DNA from: Prolixibacteraceae bacterium
GTDB lineage: Bacteria; Bacteroidota; Bacteroidia; Bacteroidales; Prolixibacteraceae
Direction of reading: 5' to 3'
Assembly (NCBI GenBank): GCA_019720755.1
Contig: CP081303.1
Span: 248,001 to 312,000 of the forward strand
DNA: 64,000 nucleotides
The notes below the pieces were generated by a model. The model saw only the letters and a program-made list of their open reading frames with translations, had not been told where the DNA came from and ran no database searches. A program made the position numbers and the translations under genes. Positions within the stretch are counted from its first letter, which is position 1, and each line of letters begins with the position of its first letter. This document shows, piece by piece, positions 18,476 to 28,801 of the stretch.

Positions 18476-19771
18476 ATGAAATATCGTTCTTATACACTTG
18501 CAAATTACCATACCTTACCACAAATTCAAAATCTATCAGAAGAAGACCGGTTTGTTATAGAGGTAGTTGGTAATGTTTTGCCTTTTAAAACCAGTAACTA
18601 CGTTGTTGATGAATTAATTGATTGGGAAAACTGGGAAAGTGATCCATTCTTTAAACTGACATTTCCTCAAAAAGGGATGTTGTCAGAGGAGCACTTTAAT
18701 CGTGTTGCAAGTTTAATAAAGAGCGGTGCTGATAAGAGTGATTTGAGAAAAGTGATTGATGAAATCCGATATGAACTGAATCCAAATCCAGCAGGTCAAG
18801 CTCATAATGTACCTGAACTGAATGGTGTCAAGCTAGAGGGAATGCAGCATAAATATCGTGAAACAATGCTTTTCTTTCCTTCTCAAGGACAGACATGTCA
18901 TGCTTATTGTTCTTTCTGTTTTCGTTGGTCACAGTTTGCTTTAACAGAAGAGAAGTTTGCAATGAAGGAAGTTGACTTAATGGTTGATTATCTACGTGCA
19001 CATCCAGAAATATCCGATGTTCTTTTTACGGGAGGTGATCCTTCTATTATGAAAACAAAGTTCTTCGAGAAGTATATTAATACGCTTCTTGATGCAAATC
19101 TATCAAACTTAAAGACTATTCGTATCGGAACAAAAGCTTTGACTTTTTGGCCTTATCGTTTTACTACTGATGAAGATGCACCACAATTATTAGAGTTATT
19201 CAAAAAAGTGACTGATAGTGGCATTAACCTTAGTATAATGGCTCACTTTAACCACTATGGTGCATTAGAAACGAAAGCAGTTCAAGATGCGATCACTGCA
19301 CTTCGTTCTACTGGAGCACAGATACGTTCACAAAGTCCATTGATGAAGCATATAAATGATGATGCGAATGTATGGGGTACTATGTGGCGTAAACAAGTGG
19401 ATTTAGGTATTATTCCTTACTATATGTTTGTTGCTAGAGATACTGGTGCACAGGACTATTTTGCTGTAACTTTAGAGGATGCTTGGAATATATTCAAAGA
19501 TGCTTACCAATCTGTAAGTGGTGTTTGTCGTACTGTAAGAGGTCCAAGCATGTCATGTGATCCTGGTAAAATTCAGATTGTTGGGATTGCAGAGGTTAAA
19601 GGGGAGAAGGTTTTTATACTTTCATTTATCCAAGGACGTAATCCAGAATGGGTAGGAAAACCTTTCTTTGCTAAGTATGATCCTGATGCTATATGGATTA
19701 CAGATCTTAAACCTGCATTCGGAGAAAAAGAATTTTTCTATGAAGAGGAATTAAATAATATGTATCATTAA
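18476..19771 (+). CDS. KamA-family radical SAM protein (lysine 2,3-aminomutase-like)
   Basis: The 431-residue protein has the radical SAM cluster motif C141-x3-C145-x2-C148 (CHAYCSFC), then DVLFTGGDPSIM matching the SAM-binding GGD region. The overall layout is that of the KamA family, whose founding member moves the amino group of L-lysine from C2 to C3 using PLP. However, the usual glycine-rich PLP segment near the C-terminus (GGGGK in clostridial lysine 2,3-aminomutase) is not present; the equivalent place reads SMSCDPGK, keeping one lysine. The activity is therefore uncertain. It stands alone, with its own promoter and a terminator. Confidence 0.75.
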   Translation: MKYRSYTLANYHTLPQIQNLSEEDRFVIEVVGNVLPFKTSNYVVDELIDWENWESDPFFKLTFPQKGMLSEEHFNRVASLIKSGADKSDLRKVIDEIRYELNPNPAGQAHNVPELNGVKLEGMQHKYRETMLFFPSQGQTCHAYCSFCFRWSQFALTEEKFAMKEVDLMVDYLRAHPEISDVLFTGGDPSIMKTKFFEKYINTLLDANLSNLKTIRIGTKALTFWPYRFTTDEDAPQLLELFKKVTDSGINLSIMAHFNHYGALETKAVQDAITALRSTGAQIRSQSPLMKHINDDANVWGTMWRKQVDLGIIPYYMFVARDTGAQDYFAVTLEDAWNIFKDAYQSVSGVCRTVRGPSMSCDPGKIQIVGIAEVKGEKVFILSFIQGRNPEWVGKPFFAKYDPDAIWITDLKPAFGEKEFFYEEELNNMYH

Positions 19772-19780
19772 TGATATTTA

Positions 19781-19811
19781 AAAAAGGATGCTTTAAAAGC
19801 ATCCTTTTTTA
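19781..19811. terminator. Bidirectional intrinsic terminator
   Basis: AAAAAGGATGCTTT and its complement form a 14-base-pair stem with a one-base centre in sequence terms (a small loop when the inner pairs open) and T-tracts on both strands. It separates the KamA-family gene from the convergent hypothetical gene. Confidence 0.85.
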
Positions 19812-20795
19812 TTTTATTCCTCGCCCATACATATTAAAAACAACTCCACATTGAAATAGATTCCCGTTAATATCTCCAGGAAGAGATAGATTGCTGAATT
19901 GGAAAAAACCTCTAAGGCAGATATCTTGAATCTCCTTTCCCCATACTGAAATACAAGGTAATAGATTTAATCTTCTTGAAATAATATAGTCTACATTGAA
20001 TCCAATACTATATTTATTGTACCCGTTCAATTGGTTGGTGTATTTATCGTCAAATATATCAGAGACTATAGCGTAATCATATCTTATTATTGGAGAGAGC
20101 CTCCATTTATGTCTATCTAGTACAGGATAACTTATAGAGGATCCAAATTCTAACTTATCTGTGTTATTGTTCTGCTTATTTAAGTCAATTTTGTTTTTAA
20201 GTTCTCCATAGTTTAAATGAATATCTCCTAATATCTCTTTGTAAGAGATTCCAAATCCCGCTTCTAAAGAGAGACAGTTGTGATAAAGTCTTGAGATCTC
20301 TTTATCATATACCTCATATTTAGTTCCAAAATAGATGGATGTTCCAAATCTCTTTTTAGTAAAACTAATATCTCTTCCTTTTTTCTCTTTTGAAATCTCT
20401 TTCGATATATTGTTGAGGTATTTGTATCTTTTGTTTGTACTATTGAGTGTGTTGTTATAAGCTATTAGAGTATCTATTTGAAGTGTCGCATTGTTTAGGA
20501 TGCTTTGAAATTGTTTTGTCGTTTTGCAAGTGTCGATTTTATTTTGAGTTTTTACTCTAACAAGTTCATTTATACTTTGAAGGACTTGATTATGTAATTT
20601 ACCTACTTTCACATTTTTTTCTAACGTGATTATACTTTCTACTTCGTATAGTGATATGATTGTATCATTTCGAAGATAATTTTTTGGCGTAACATGTATG
20701 TTATATTTATAATTTTCATTTTTATCTTCTGCCTTAATGTATAGAGGTATTGTTTGTAAAAATAGAAGGATAAATAGTATTTGTTTAGATTTCAT
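19809..20795 (-). CDS. Hypothetical exported protein, possible outer-membrane barrel
   Basis: I do not recognise this 328-residue protein. It has a signal peptide (about residues 5-22, ending YIKA), a polar helical region (about 50-145) with coiled-coil-like spacing, and a C-terminal part (about 150-328) made of short alternating strands with many aromatic residues (FGTSIYFGTKYEVY, WRLSPIIRYDYAIV, YSIGFNVDYII), suggesting a small beta barrel. It is monocistronic and divergent from the TonB-like gene. Confidence 0.6.
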   Translation of the reverse strand: MKSKQILFILLFLQTIPLYIKAEDKNENYKYNIHVTPKNYLRNDTIISLYEVESIITLEKNVKVGKLHNQVLQSINELVRVKTQNKIDTCKTTKQFQSILNNATLQIDTLIAYNNTLNSTNKRYKYLNNISKEISKEKKGRDISFTKKRFGTSIYFGTKYEVYDKEISRLYHNCLSLEAGFGISYKEILGDIHLNYGELKNKIDLNKQNNNTDKLEFGSSISYPVLDRHKWRLSPIIRYDYAIVSDIFDDKYTNQLNGYNKYSIGFNVDYIISRRLNLLPCISVWGKEIQDICLRGFFQFSNLSLPGDINGNLFQCGVVFNMYGRGIK

Positions 20796-20916
20796 AAAAG
20801 TTTGATTGTTGCTTTTTGTGTTGTTGTGATTTACTTATTTCTTATAAAGGTAAAAATAAGTTATATAAATATATATTTATTAAATGTATTATGTTATAAT
20901 ACTATTAAAAAACAGC

Positions 20917-20924
20917 TATATTTG
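20917..20924 (+). promoter_or_regulatory. Possible -7 promoter box upstream of the TonB-like gene
   Basis: TATATTTG fits the -7 consensus, about 94 bases before the ATG at 21018. A -33 TTTG is not evident. Confidence 0.35.
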
Positions 20925-21017
20925 AGTATTGTTAATGAGTTATATATCTGTATTCAATTTTCATAATAAAATGTAAGCTCATCTATTTGTTATAAAGTAT
21001 TTGTTAAATAATGTATA

Positions 21018-21965
21018 ATGAAAAAGTTTTTACCATTATCAATTTTCCTTATTTGCGTCGTGTCAAGTGTTTTTGCTTCCCCCTTTGATACGCACATATT
21101 TTATTATAATAAAAGGAATAAAGAGGTTAAACGAAAAAGAGCAACTCACTACTATCGAGTTCAAAAAGATGATTCGACAAGTGTGTATTCATTGAAAAGT
21201 TTCAGTATGGTTGGAATTCTTCAGTGGGAATGTGAGTGTCTTGCTTTAGATCCGGATAATATCCAGTGGGGTAAATTTAATAAGAAATCCAAGGATATCA
21301 TAAAACAAAAGATGCCAAGAGGCATGGTTTTGCATGGAAGATATAGACAATATTTTCATAATGGAGCACTCGTCTGTGAGAAAGATTATGATAATGGTAT
21401 TGAGCTTTCGTTTAAGAAATTCTATGTAAACGGACAGGTTATGATGGAGAAGAAGTATCACGACGGTTTTCTTAAGTATTATAAAGTCTTTTATCCCAAC
21501 CTTGTTCCAAAGTTATTTCGTATATATGATAAAGGGAAAGAAATAAGTTTCTACTCTTATTATGAGAATGGGAAGGTTCGTATTCATCGAGAATTTAATA
21601 ATGGAGTTGTTGTAATGTATTCTGAACATGATGAAAATGGAAATTTGGTTAAACAACTTGATCAGCTTCCTCGATATATACATGGTGATTTAAATGATGC
21701 ACACCGTTTTATTACAAGGTCTATTGTCTATCCTTCCGATGCACAACGAAAAGATATAACAGGAGATGTTATTGTGATTGTCGATATTGATACCAATGGG
21801 GATGTGTTTAATACTCGAATTGTTAAAGGTGTCTGTTCGTCTATTGATGATGAGGCCTCTCGAGTGGTTAAGTTGTTAAAGTTTCATCCAGCAAAATCAA
21901 ATAATAAAACGGTAGAATCTGAATTACGTTTTCTAATACGTTTTACCTTAGATAAGAAGGTGTAA
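21018..21965 (+). CDS. TonB C-terminal domain protein with MORN-like repeats
   Basis: The 315-residue protein has a signal peptide (about 1-20, ending VFA), a middle region of repeated YxNGxxxxEKxYxxGxxxxxKxF units (about 105-205) like MORN_2 repeats, and a C-terminal TonB_C-like domain (about 230-315) with ITGDVIVIVDIDTNGDVFNTRIVKG and a VVKLLKFHPAK ending. There is no N-terminal anchor with a proline-rich spacer, so it is unlikely to be a normal energy transducer; this combination is common in Bacteroidota secreted proteins of unknown role. It is followed by a strong terminator. Confidence 0.68.
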   Translation: MKKFLPLSIFLICVVSSVFASPFDTHIFYYNKRNKEVKRKRATHYYRVQKDDSTSVYSLKSFSMVGILQWECECLALDPDNIQWGKFNKKSKDIIKQKMPRGMVLHGRYRQYFHNGALVCEKDYDNGIELSFKKFYVNGQVMMEKKYHDGFLKYYKVFYPNLVPKLFRIYDKGKEISFYSYYENGKVRIHREFNNGVVVMYSEHDENGNLVKQLDQLPRYIHGDLNDAHRFITRSIVYPSDAQRKDITGDVIVIVDIDTNGDVFNTRIVKGVCSSIDDEASRVVKLLKFHPAKSNNKTVESELRFLIRFTLDKKV

Positions 21966-22022
21966 ATGGAGTAAATCTATTTATGCTTGTGAGATGTATA
22001 TTATCCACATAATAAAAGGACA

Positions 22023-22075
22023 AAATAAGCAGTGAGATTAAAGTACAATTCTTTAATCTACTGCTTATTTTTTTT
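22023..22075 (+). terminator. Intrinsic terminator after the TonB-like gene
   Basis: AAATAAGCAGT plus AGATTAAAG pair with CTTTAATCT plus ACTGCTTATTT (20 base pairs with one bulged G), loop TACAATT, followed by a T-run. Confidence 0.88.
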
Positions 22076-22353
22076 GAATCGTTTCTAGTAATACTCCTAT
22101 TCAACTGTTATCCTTTTATTTAATGAATATTGAGACAAAGGCTCTTTAAGTGTAGTCTTCTCCTCATCCCTATATCTTAGATTCTTGGATAAGCATCTTT
22201 CGTTCGAGGTTTTCTTATTTAATTTACTCTATTGATTTGGTGTTTATGCTTTATCAGTAATGAAAATGATACTCCTTTATAATTGAATTACGGACATGTT
22301 TGGAAAGGAAATATAGGTGTATAATTAGATGTTCTATTAATTTTTGACTAATA

Positions 22354-22394
22354 AAAAAGGTTGTAGTTCTTAAAGAAAGAACTGCAACCTTTTT
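22354..22394 (-). terminator. Intrinsic terminator after the uracil permease gene
   Basis: An 18-base-pair stem (one G-U pair) between 22354-22371 and 22377-22394. Read on the minus strand it ends in a T-run, about 80 bases beyond the permease stop. Confidence 0.8.
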
Positions 22395-22476
22395 GTGTAT
22401 TATTGCCTCGTATATATAATAAAGGCAATCCATTAGTATGGCTTTATTTAGCCAATTTATTCAGTTGATTATGATT

Positions 22477-23706
22477 TTATATCACAATATCATCCTTATT
22501 TGTTTTTTTAACTGCTTTTGATCTTCCTGGAAGTATAAGGTTTAGAATAACTCCAACAAGAGATGCCAAGCCAATTCCTTGAAGAGCGAAGTCTCCAATT
22601 TGAAATACTGCTCCACCTATTCCCATTGTAAGAACAACAGAAATAATGACTTGATTTCTGGTGTTATTCATATCGATTCTTGAATCAACCAATGTTTTGA
22701 TTCCAACACTTGCAATCATACCAAAAAGAAGTAGCATTAAGCCTCCTAACACCGCTTGAGGGATAGTTTGAAGGAATCCACTAACTTTCCCACATAAAGA
22801 GAAGACAATTGCAGTAACTGCCGTAATACGAAGAATAGCAGGGTTTGTTACTTTTGTAAGTGACACTGCTCCTGTAACCTCCGAATAAGTTGTGTTTGGT
22901 GGTCCACCTAAGAAGCCAGCAAGCATCGTCGCGATACCATCGCCAAGAAGAGTTCTGTGTAGTCCTGGATCTTTGATGTAATTTTTGTTTACCACTCCAC
23001 CAATAGCATACATATCTCCAACGTGTTCAATGATTGGTGCAATTGCTACAGGAATCATATATAACATTGCTTGCCATTTAAATTCAGGAGCGATAAATTC
23101 AGGAAGTGCAAACCATTTCGCACTTAAGATTGGAGTATAGTCAATGGTCCCAAGAACCATGGATAGAATATATCCGAAAGTTAAACCCACAAAAATGGGG
23201 ATAAGTTTAAATATCCCCTTCCCTGCCATAACAGTAAAAATTGCAACCATGAGAACCGATCCAGAAACAGCCCAATTCGTTTTGGCCATGTTCACTCCAT
23301 TGGGAGCAAGTGAGAGTCCGATAAGCATAATGACCGGCCCGACAACTACGGAAGGAAAGAGAAGTTCAATAAAACGAGTACCTCGAAGTTTAATAATTGT
23401 AGAGACAATTGCATAAATAATACCAACTGCAATAATACCTCCAAACATGGCAGGCATACCATAAAGCTTACTACAAGCAATCATTGGTGCAATAAAGGCA
23501 AAACTACTACCAAGATAAACAGGAACTTTTCCTTTGGTGATAAAATGAAAAATTATGGTTCCTACCCCTGCAGAGAATAAGGCTACGGATGGGTCAATCC
23601 CAACAAGAAGGGGCACAAGAACAGTAGCACCAAAGGCTACAAATAGAAATTGAATTCCAAGGATGGTTTCTTTCACCCCTATCGACGTACGAGACGTTGA
23701 GTTCAT
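22477..23706 (-). CDS. uraA: NCS2-family uracil permease
   Basis: The 409-residue protein has about 12-14 membrane segments and reads as a UraA-type nucleobase:proton symporter: GIQFLFVAFGATVLVPLLVGIDPSVALFSAGVGT at the N-terminus, VYLGSSFAFIAPMI in TM3 and IAPIIEHVGDMYAIGG carrying the conserved substrate-site glutamate. GGPPNTTYSEVTGAVSLTKV gives the second conserved element. Length is slightly below the E. coli protein. It would import uracil across the inner membrane; xanthine cannot be excluded from sequence alone. It stands alone, 69 bases downstream of recJ on the same strand. Confidence 0.88.
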   Translation of the reverse strand: MNSTSRTSIGVKETILGIQFLFVAFGATVLVPLLVGIDPSVALFSAGVGTIIFHFITKGKVPVYLGSSFAFIAPMIACSKLYGMPAMFGGIIAVGIIYAIVSTIIKLRGTRFIELLFPSVVVGPVIMLIGLSLAPNGVNMAKTNWAVSGSVLMVAIFTVMAGKGIFKLIPIFVGLTFGYILSMVLGTIDYTPILSAKWFALPEFIAPEFKWQAMLYMIPVAIAPIIEHVGDMYAIGGVVNKNYIKDPGLHRTLLGDGIATMLAGFLGGPPNTTYSEVTGAVSLTKVTNPAILRITAVTAIVFSLCGKVSGFLQTIPQAVLGGLMLLLFGMIASVGIKTLVDSRIDMNNTRNQVIISVVLTMGIGGAVFQIGDFALQGIGLASLVGVILNLILPGRSKAVKKTNKDDIVI

Positions 23707-23775
23707 AATACAGCAAAAATGGTTACAAAAAAAATAAAATATTTACGTAATCATTTTAAAACCGATCTGTTCCTT

Positions 23776-25497
23776 TTAGGACTCATGAGAACGAATATCT
23801 TTGACATTTAGTTGTGTCGTGACTTTCCCTCTAAACTCATTTTCTGTTATCATATAACATATGTCAAAAGGCATGGCTTGTTTTATTATATTAAAATAAT
23901 GCCCCTGTGAAAAAGCAATTCCAGAAAACACTGCTGTCGTTCTGTTTGGTTCAACAAGATCTAACTTAAGGTGTTCAAGGCTTTTTCCAACAAGTCTACT
24001 TGTGCCATGATCTAAAACATCTTCTGTAACAAAAATTGGAGCACTGTTATGAGGTCCTAGAGGTTCAAACTGCTTCAAAATTCTTACAAATTTAGGATTT
24101 ATATCGGAAAGTGAAACTTTTGCATCAATTTCTATAGTTTGAACCATATCTTTTTCACTTAATGTCTCTTCGACAATGTGATTAAATCGACGTCTAAATT
24201 CTCCGACTTTATCTATTTTAAGTGTCAGGCCTGCGGCAAACATATGGCCACCATATGATTCAAGAAGATCGGAACATTTGCCAATTGCTTCATATAAATC
24301 AAATGATCCAACACTCCGTGCCGATCCAGTAGCCAAACCATTTGATTCGGTAAGAATAATGGTAGGTCGATAAAATTGTTCAGTCAAACGGGAGGCAACG
24401 ATACCAACAACACCTTTGTGCCAATCTCTATTATATAAAACGGTACACTTTTGCTGTATCATCTCTTCATTGTCCACAATCATTTGATACGCTTGATTGG
24501 TAATATCTCTGTCGAGTGTTTTGCGTATCTCATTAAAAGAGTCAATTTTGCTACCTAGAAGAGATGCTTCTTCTTCGTTTTCACTTAGAAGAATGCGAAC
24601 AGATTTATTCCCATGCTCTATTCTTCCAGAAGCATTAAGACGCGGACCTATTTTAAAAACAATATCATTAATTCTAAGTTCTTGACCTGAAATACCCGCA
24701 TTTTGAATAATGGTCTTGAGGCCAATAGAAGGGGCACTATTCAGTTTCTGAAGTCCCCAATATGCTAATACTCTATTTTCACCAGTGATAGGGACAATAT
24801 CTGCAGCAATACTGACAACCACAACGTCTAAATAGTCGTATATTACATCGAGAGGAATATGGTGACGAACACAATATGCTTGGAGGAATTTAAACCCAAC
24901 TCCACAACCTGATAGTTCTTTGTAAGGGTAGGGGCAGTCTTCTTGCTTTGGATTAAGTACTGCAACTGCTTTAGGGATGACGTCGTCAGGATTATGGTGA
25001 TCACAAATAATGAAATCAATACCATAAGAAGTGGCTAAATCTACTTTGTCTGCCGCTTTGATACCACAGTCCAATACAATAATAAGATCGAAGTTGTTAT
25101 TTTTAGCATATTCAATTCCTTGAGTGGATACTCCGTAACCTTCTACATATCGGTCTGGAATGTAGTATTCATAATCTTTGATAAATTTACGAATGAAGCT
25201 GCACATCAATGCAACAGATGTGGTTCCATCCACGTCATAGTCTCCATAAACTAAGACTTTCTCTTGGTTTTCAATTGCTTTATGTAGCCTTCCAACCGCC
25301 TTATCCATGTCTTTCATTAAGAAGGGGTCGTGAAGATCACTTAACTTTGGACGAAAGAATTTCTTAGATTCTTCAAAGGTTGTAATACCTCTTTGAACCA
25401 GTAAGTTTGCTATAGCTATATCTACACCTAAGGCAGCAGATAAGTTTTTGACCTTATTCGGGTCACCAGGCTCTTTATTTTTCCACTCTTTTTGCAT
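23776..25497 (-). CDS. recJ: Single-stranded-DNA-specific exonuclease RecJ
   Basis: RecJ degrades single-stranded DNA 5' to 3' in recombination and mismatch repair. The 573-residue protein shows the DHH-superfamily motifs: VYGDYDVDGTTSVALM (motif I), LDCGIKAADK (motif II), FIICDHHNPDD (motif III) and GPRLNASGRIEHG (motif IV), then the DHHA1 domain with GSARSVGSFDL and SYGGHMFAAGLTL, and a C-terminal OB-like domain. Length is normal. Confidence 0.95.
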   Translation of the reverse strand: MQKEWKNKEPGDPNKVKNLSAALGVDIAIANLLVQRGITTFEESKKFFRPKLSDLHDPFLMKDMDKAVGRLHKAIENQEKVLVYGDYDVDGTTSVALMCSFIRKFIKDYEYYIPDRYVEGYGVSTQGIEYAKNNNFDLIIVLDCGIKAADKVDLATSYGIDFIICDHHNPDDVIPKAVAVLNPKQEDCPYPYKELSGCGVGFKFLQAYCVRHHIPLDVIYDYLDVVVVSIAADIVPITGENRVLAYWGLQKLNSAPSIGLKTIIQNAGISGQELRINDIVFKIGPRLNASGRIEHGNKSVRILLSENEEEASLLGSKIDSFNEIRKTLDRDITNQAYQMIVDNEEMIQQKCTVLYNRDWHKGVVGIVASRLTEQFYRPTIILTESNGLATGSARSVGSFDLYEAIGKCSDLLESYGGHMFAAGLTLKIDKVGEFRRRFNHIVEETLSEKDMVQTIEIDAKVSLSDINPKFVRILKQFEPLGPHNSAPIFVTEDVLDHGTSRLVGKSLEHLKLDLVEPNRTTAVFSGIAFSQGHYFNIIKQAMPFDICYMITENEFRGKVTTQLNVKDIRSHES

Positions 25498-25906
25498 TTA
25501 CATTGTCTCTTTCGTCTATACTGATATCAATAGAATTCAAAAAAGGGTATCTTCTCCGAATCAATAGTATAGGTATTCCAAAGATACGAAAAGCACCTCT
25601 TTTTGCAAGTTGATTTTATATCGAGATAAACGACTAAAGATTATAATTTTCCCGATATATTGTATTTTAGGTTATATTGTGTTGTTATTTATTTATTGTG
25701 TAATAATCTTATCCTTAGATGTATATGATTTTGTGTTGAGAGTTGATTCACTCGTTTTAAAGATGAAATAACTTAAAAAAGGTGTTTGTAGATAAAAGGT
25801 GTTAAATGTCTACATATAAGAGACTTATTAAACTTGAAAAAAAAAGAAAAAAACATCTTGCATAAAGAAAAGGATTAAAATAGATAGAAGTAAGCAAACA
25901 TTTTTT

Positions 25907-25914
25907 TAATTTTG
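25907..25914 (+). promoter_or_regulatory. Possible -7 promoter box for the lysS operon
   Basis: TAATTTTG fits TAnnTTTG and would give a leader of about 110 bases to lysS. The rest of the 535-base gap between recJ and lysS shows nothing further that I can identify. Confidence 0.4.
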
Positions 25915-26032
25915 CCATTTTACATAGGCAGGCAGATCCTGAAAAAGAGCGATATATATTTTGAATAAAAGACTATATCAAGGGAATTCAATACCTAGGA
26001 ATTTGCCGATTTAAACATCTCATCATTACAAA

Positions 26033-27754
26033 ATGAGCAGAATAGAGCTAAGCGAACAAGAGATAATTAGAAGAAATTCTCTTCAAAAATTAAGAGATTT
26101 AGGTATCGAAGCATACCCAGCAGAAGAATTCAAGGTCAACACTACTAGCAAGGAGATCAAAGAAAACTTTGTGCCTGAAAAAAATAACTTCCAAGAGGTC
26201 GTTGTTGCTGGTCGTATCATGAGTCGTCGTATCATGGGTAAAGCTTCTTTTGCTGAACTACAAGATCATGACGGAAGAATTCAGTTGTACATCAACCGTG
26301 ATGAAATCTGTCCTGAAGACGATAAAACGCTTTACAACGATGTGTTTAAGAAGCTTCTTGATATAGGCGATATTATTGGTATTAAGGGATTTGCTTTTGT
26401 AACTCAAGTTGGCGAAATTTCAATCCATGCTAAAGAGCTTGTTGTATTGAGTAAGTCATTGAAACCGCTGCCAATTGTAAAAGAGAAAGATGGTAAAACT
26501 TTTGATGCTTTTACCGATCCTGAACTACGTTACCGTCAACGCTATGTCGATTTAATTGTAAATCCACAGGTGAAAGATACTTTCGTGAAGAGAACAAAGA
26601 TCATCAATACGATGAGAAATATGTTCAATGAGAATGGTTACTTGGAAGTTGAAACTCCTATCTTACAACCTATTCCTGGCGGTGCTTCAGCAAGACCATT
26701 TACCACGCATCATAATGCCTTAAATATGCCTTTGTATATGCGTATCGCTAACGAGTTGTATCTTAAGAGACTTATTGTTGGTGGCTTTGATGGGGTGTAT
26801 GAGTTTGCTAAAGATTTCCGTAATGAAGGAATGGATAGAACTCACAATCCTGAATTTACTGTGATGGAGATCTATGTTGCTTACAAAGACTATAATTGGA
26901 TGATGGACTTCACTGAGGAGATGATCGAGAAAGTAGCTTTGGATCTTCATGGAACGACTAAAGTTCAGGTTGGTGACAAAGAGATTGACTTTAAGCGTCC
27001 ATTCAAGCGAATCTCTATGATTGATGCGATTAAAGAACATACAGGTATCGATATCTCTGGGATGAATGAAACGGAACTTATTGAAGTTTGTAAAACTTTA
27101 GAAGTAGAAGTGGATCCTAGTATGGGTAAAGGAAAGCTTATTGATGAGATTTTTGGTGAAAAATGTGAAGGAAATTATATTCAACCAACATTCATTACTG
27201 ATTATCCTGTTGAAATGTCTCCATTATGTAAGAAACATCGTGAGAACCCTGAGCTTACTGAACGTTTTGAATTGATGGTAAATGGGAAAGAACTTTGTAA
27301 TGCTTATTCTGAGTTGAATGATCCTATTGATCAATTAGATCGTTTTCAAGATCAATTGAAACTATCTGAGAAAGGTGATGACGAGGCTATGTTTATAGAT
27401 ATGGACTTTGTAAGAGCCTTGGAATACGGAATGCCTCCTACATCGGGTATGGGTATTGGTATTGACCGTTTGACAATGTTGATGACTAATTCACCTTCGA
27501 TTCAAGATGTACTTTTCTTCCCCCAAATGAAACCAGAGAAGAAAGTAACTATTGATTCTGATGAAAAATTTGCTGAACTCGGTATGGTCCCTGAATGGAT
27601 CGAAGTGATCAGACAGATGGGGATTCAGAAGGTGTCGCAACTTCACGAATTGAAGCCAGGAAAACTATTTAATGATCTTTGTGGTTTCAACAAAAAGAAT
27701 AAACTAGGTCTGAAAAACCCATCTGCTGATGAGGTGAAGAACTGGTTCAACTAA
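26033..27754 (+). CDS. lysS: Lysyl-tRNA synthetase, class II
   Basis: LysS charges tRNA-Lys. The 573-residue protein has an N-terminal OB-fold anticodon-binding domain (about 55-150, [23 protein letters not shown]) and a class II catalytic core with motif 1 near [16 protein letters not shown], motif 2 [20 protein letters not shown] and motif 3 [13 protein letters not shown]. The C-terminal extension of about 60 residues after motif 3 ([21 protein letters not shown] onward) is a feature of Bacteroidota LysS. It leads a probable operon with gpsA and pgi. Confidence 0.95.
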   Translation: MSRIELSEQEIIRRNSLQKLRDLGIEAYPAEEFKVNTTSKEIKENFVPEKNNFQEVVVAGRIMSRRIMGKASFAELQDHDGRIQLYINRDEICPEDDKTLYNDVFKKLLDIGDIIGIKGFAFVTQVGEISIHAKELVVLSKSLKPLPIVKEKDGKTFDAFTDPELRYRQRYVDLIVNPQVKDTFVKRTKIINTMRNMFNENGYLEVETPILQPIPGGASARPFTTHHNALNMPLYMRIANELYLKRLIVGGFDGVYEFAKDFRNEGMDRTHNPEFTVMEIYVAYKDYNWMMDFTEEMIEKVALDLHGTTKVQVGDKEIDFKRPFKRISMIDAIKEHTGIDISGMNETELIEVCKTLEVEVDPSMGKGKLIDEIFGEKCEGNYIQPTFITDYPVEMSPLCKKHRENPELTERFELMVNGKELCNAYSELNDPIDQLDRFQDQLKLSEKGDDEAMFIDMDFVRALEYGMPPTSGMGIGIDRLTMLMTNSPSIQDVLFFPQMKPEKKVTIDSDEKFAELGMVPEWIEVIRQMGIQKVSQLHELKPGKLFNDLCGFNKKNKLGLKNPSADEVKNWFN

Positions 27755-27767
27755 GTTTAGATGCTAA

Positions 27768-28772
27768 ATGGCTGAAATAGATAAAAAACAAAGAATTGCA
27801 ATCATTGGAAGCGGGAGCTGGGCTACAGCTCTTGCTAAAATGCTTATGCATAATGTCGAAGGCTTTAATTGGTATTTTCGTTCAGAAGATAATATTAAAC
27901 TTTTCAAAAAATATAAGCATAACCCAAAATATTTGCGCGCTGTTGAGTTTGAAACAGAAAGAATTGACTTTTATTCTGATATTAATGAGATTGCAGAAAA
28001 CTCTGATATCTTAATTTTTGTTATTCCTTCGGCATTTCTTAAAGATGCAGTTAAAGACTTAACTGTGGATATATCACAAAAGTTTATTGTCTCTGCAATT
28101 AAAGGAATTGTGCCTGATGATAATACTATTGTGGGAGAATTCTTTCATGAACGATTCAATGTCCCATTCGAATCAATTGGTGTTATTGCTGGACCTTGTC
28201 ATGCGGAAGAGGTTGCGAGAGAGCTTCTCTCTTACCTTACGATTGCATGTCCTGATATCAAAAAAGCGAGACAATTTGCTTTTAATTTAGAGTGTCCTTT
28301 TATCCGTACACACATTAGTGAAGATATTTATGGTACAGAATATTCTTCTGTTATAAAAAATATCATCTCTCTTGCATCGGGTATTGCTCATGGTCTACGT
28401 TATGGCGATAATTTCCAAGCTGTTCTTATTTCTAATGGAATACAAGAGATTAAACGTTTTGTGGATACTGTTCACCCAATTACTCGAGATATCAAATCAA
28501 GTGCATATTTAGGAGACCTGTTGGTTACTGGTTATTCTCAGTTCTCTAGAAATAGAACTTTTGGTATGATGATTGGTAAAGGTTATTCGACTAGATCAGC
28601 CATGTTGGAGATGCATATGGTGGCAGAAGGATATTATGCTGTCAAATGTATAAAGGAGATTAATGAGAGATATAATGTAAATATGCCTATCACTGATGCT
28701 GTTTACAATATTCTTTATGAGAACATCTCTCCTTCCATTGAGCTAAGACTTCTTACGGAGCATCTTAGATAA
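27768..28772 (+). CDS. gpsA: NAD(P)H-dependent glycerol-3-phosphate dehydrogenase
   Basis: GpsA reduces dihydroxyacetone phosphate to sn-glycerol-3-phosphate, the backbone for phospholipids. The 334-residue protein opens with the Rossmann motif IAIIGSGSWATALAKML and contains SAIKGI, IAGPCHAEEVAREL and the catalytic-lysine region EYSSVIKNIISLASGIAHGL. SAYLGDLLVTGYSQFSRNRTFG matches the conserved C-terminal signature (LGDL..T..S..SRN). It lies 13 bases after lysS and 29 before pgi. Confidence 0.95.
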   Translation: MAEIDKKQRIAIIGSGSWATALAKMLMHNVEGFNWYFRSEDNIKLFKKYKHNPKYLRAVEFETERIDFYSDINEIAENSDILIFVIPSAFLKDAVKDLTVDISQKFIVSAIKGIVPDDNTIVGEFFHERFNVPFESIGVIAGPCHAEEVARELLSYLTIACPDIKKARQFAFNLECPFIRTHISEDIYGTEYSSVIKNIISLASGIAHGLRYGDNFQAVLISNGIQEIKRFVDTVHPITRDIKSSAYLGDLLVTGYSQFSRNRTFGMMIGKGYSTRSAMLEMHMVAEGYYAVKCIKEINERYNVNMPITDAVYNILYENISPSIELRLLTEHLR

Positions 28773-28801
28773 GAGACTTATTACAATAAACGAAATATAA
28801 G

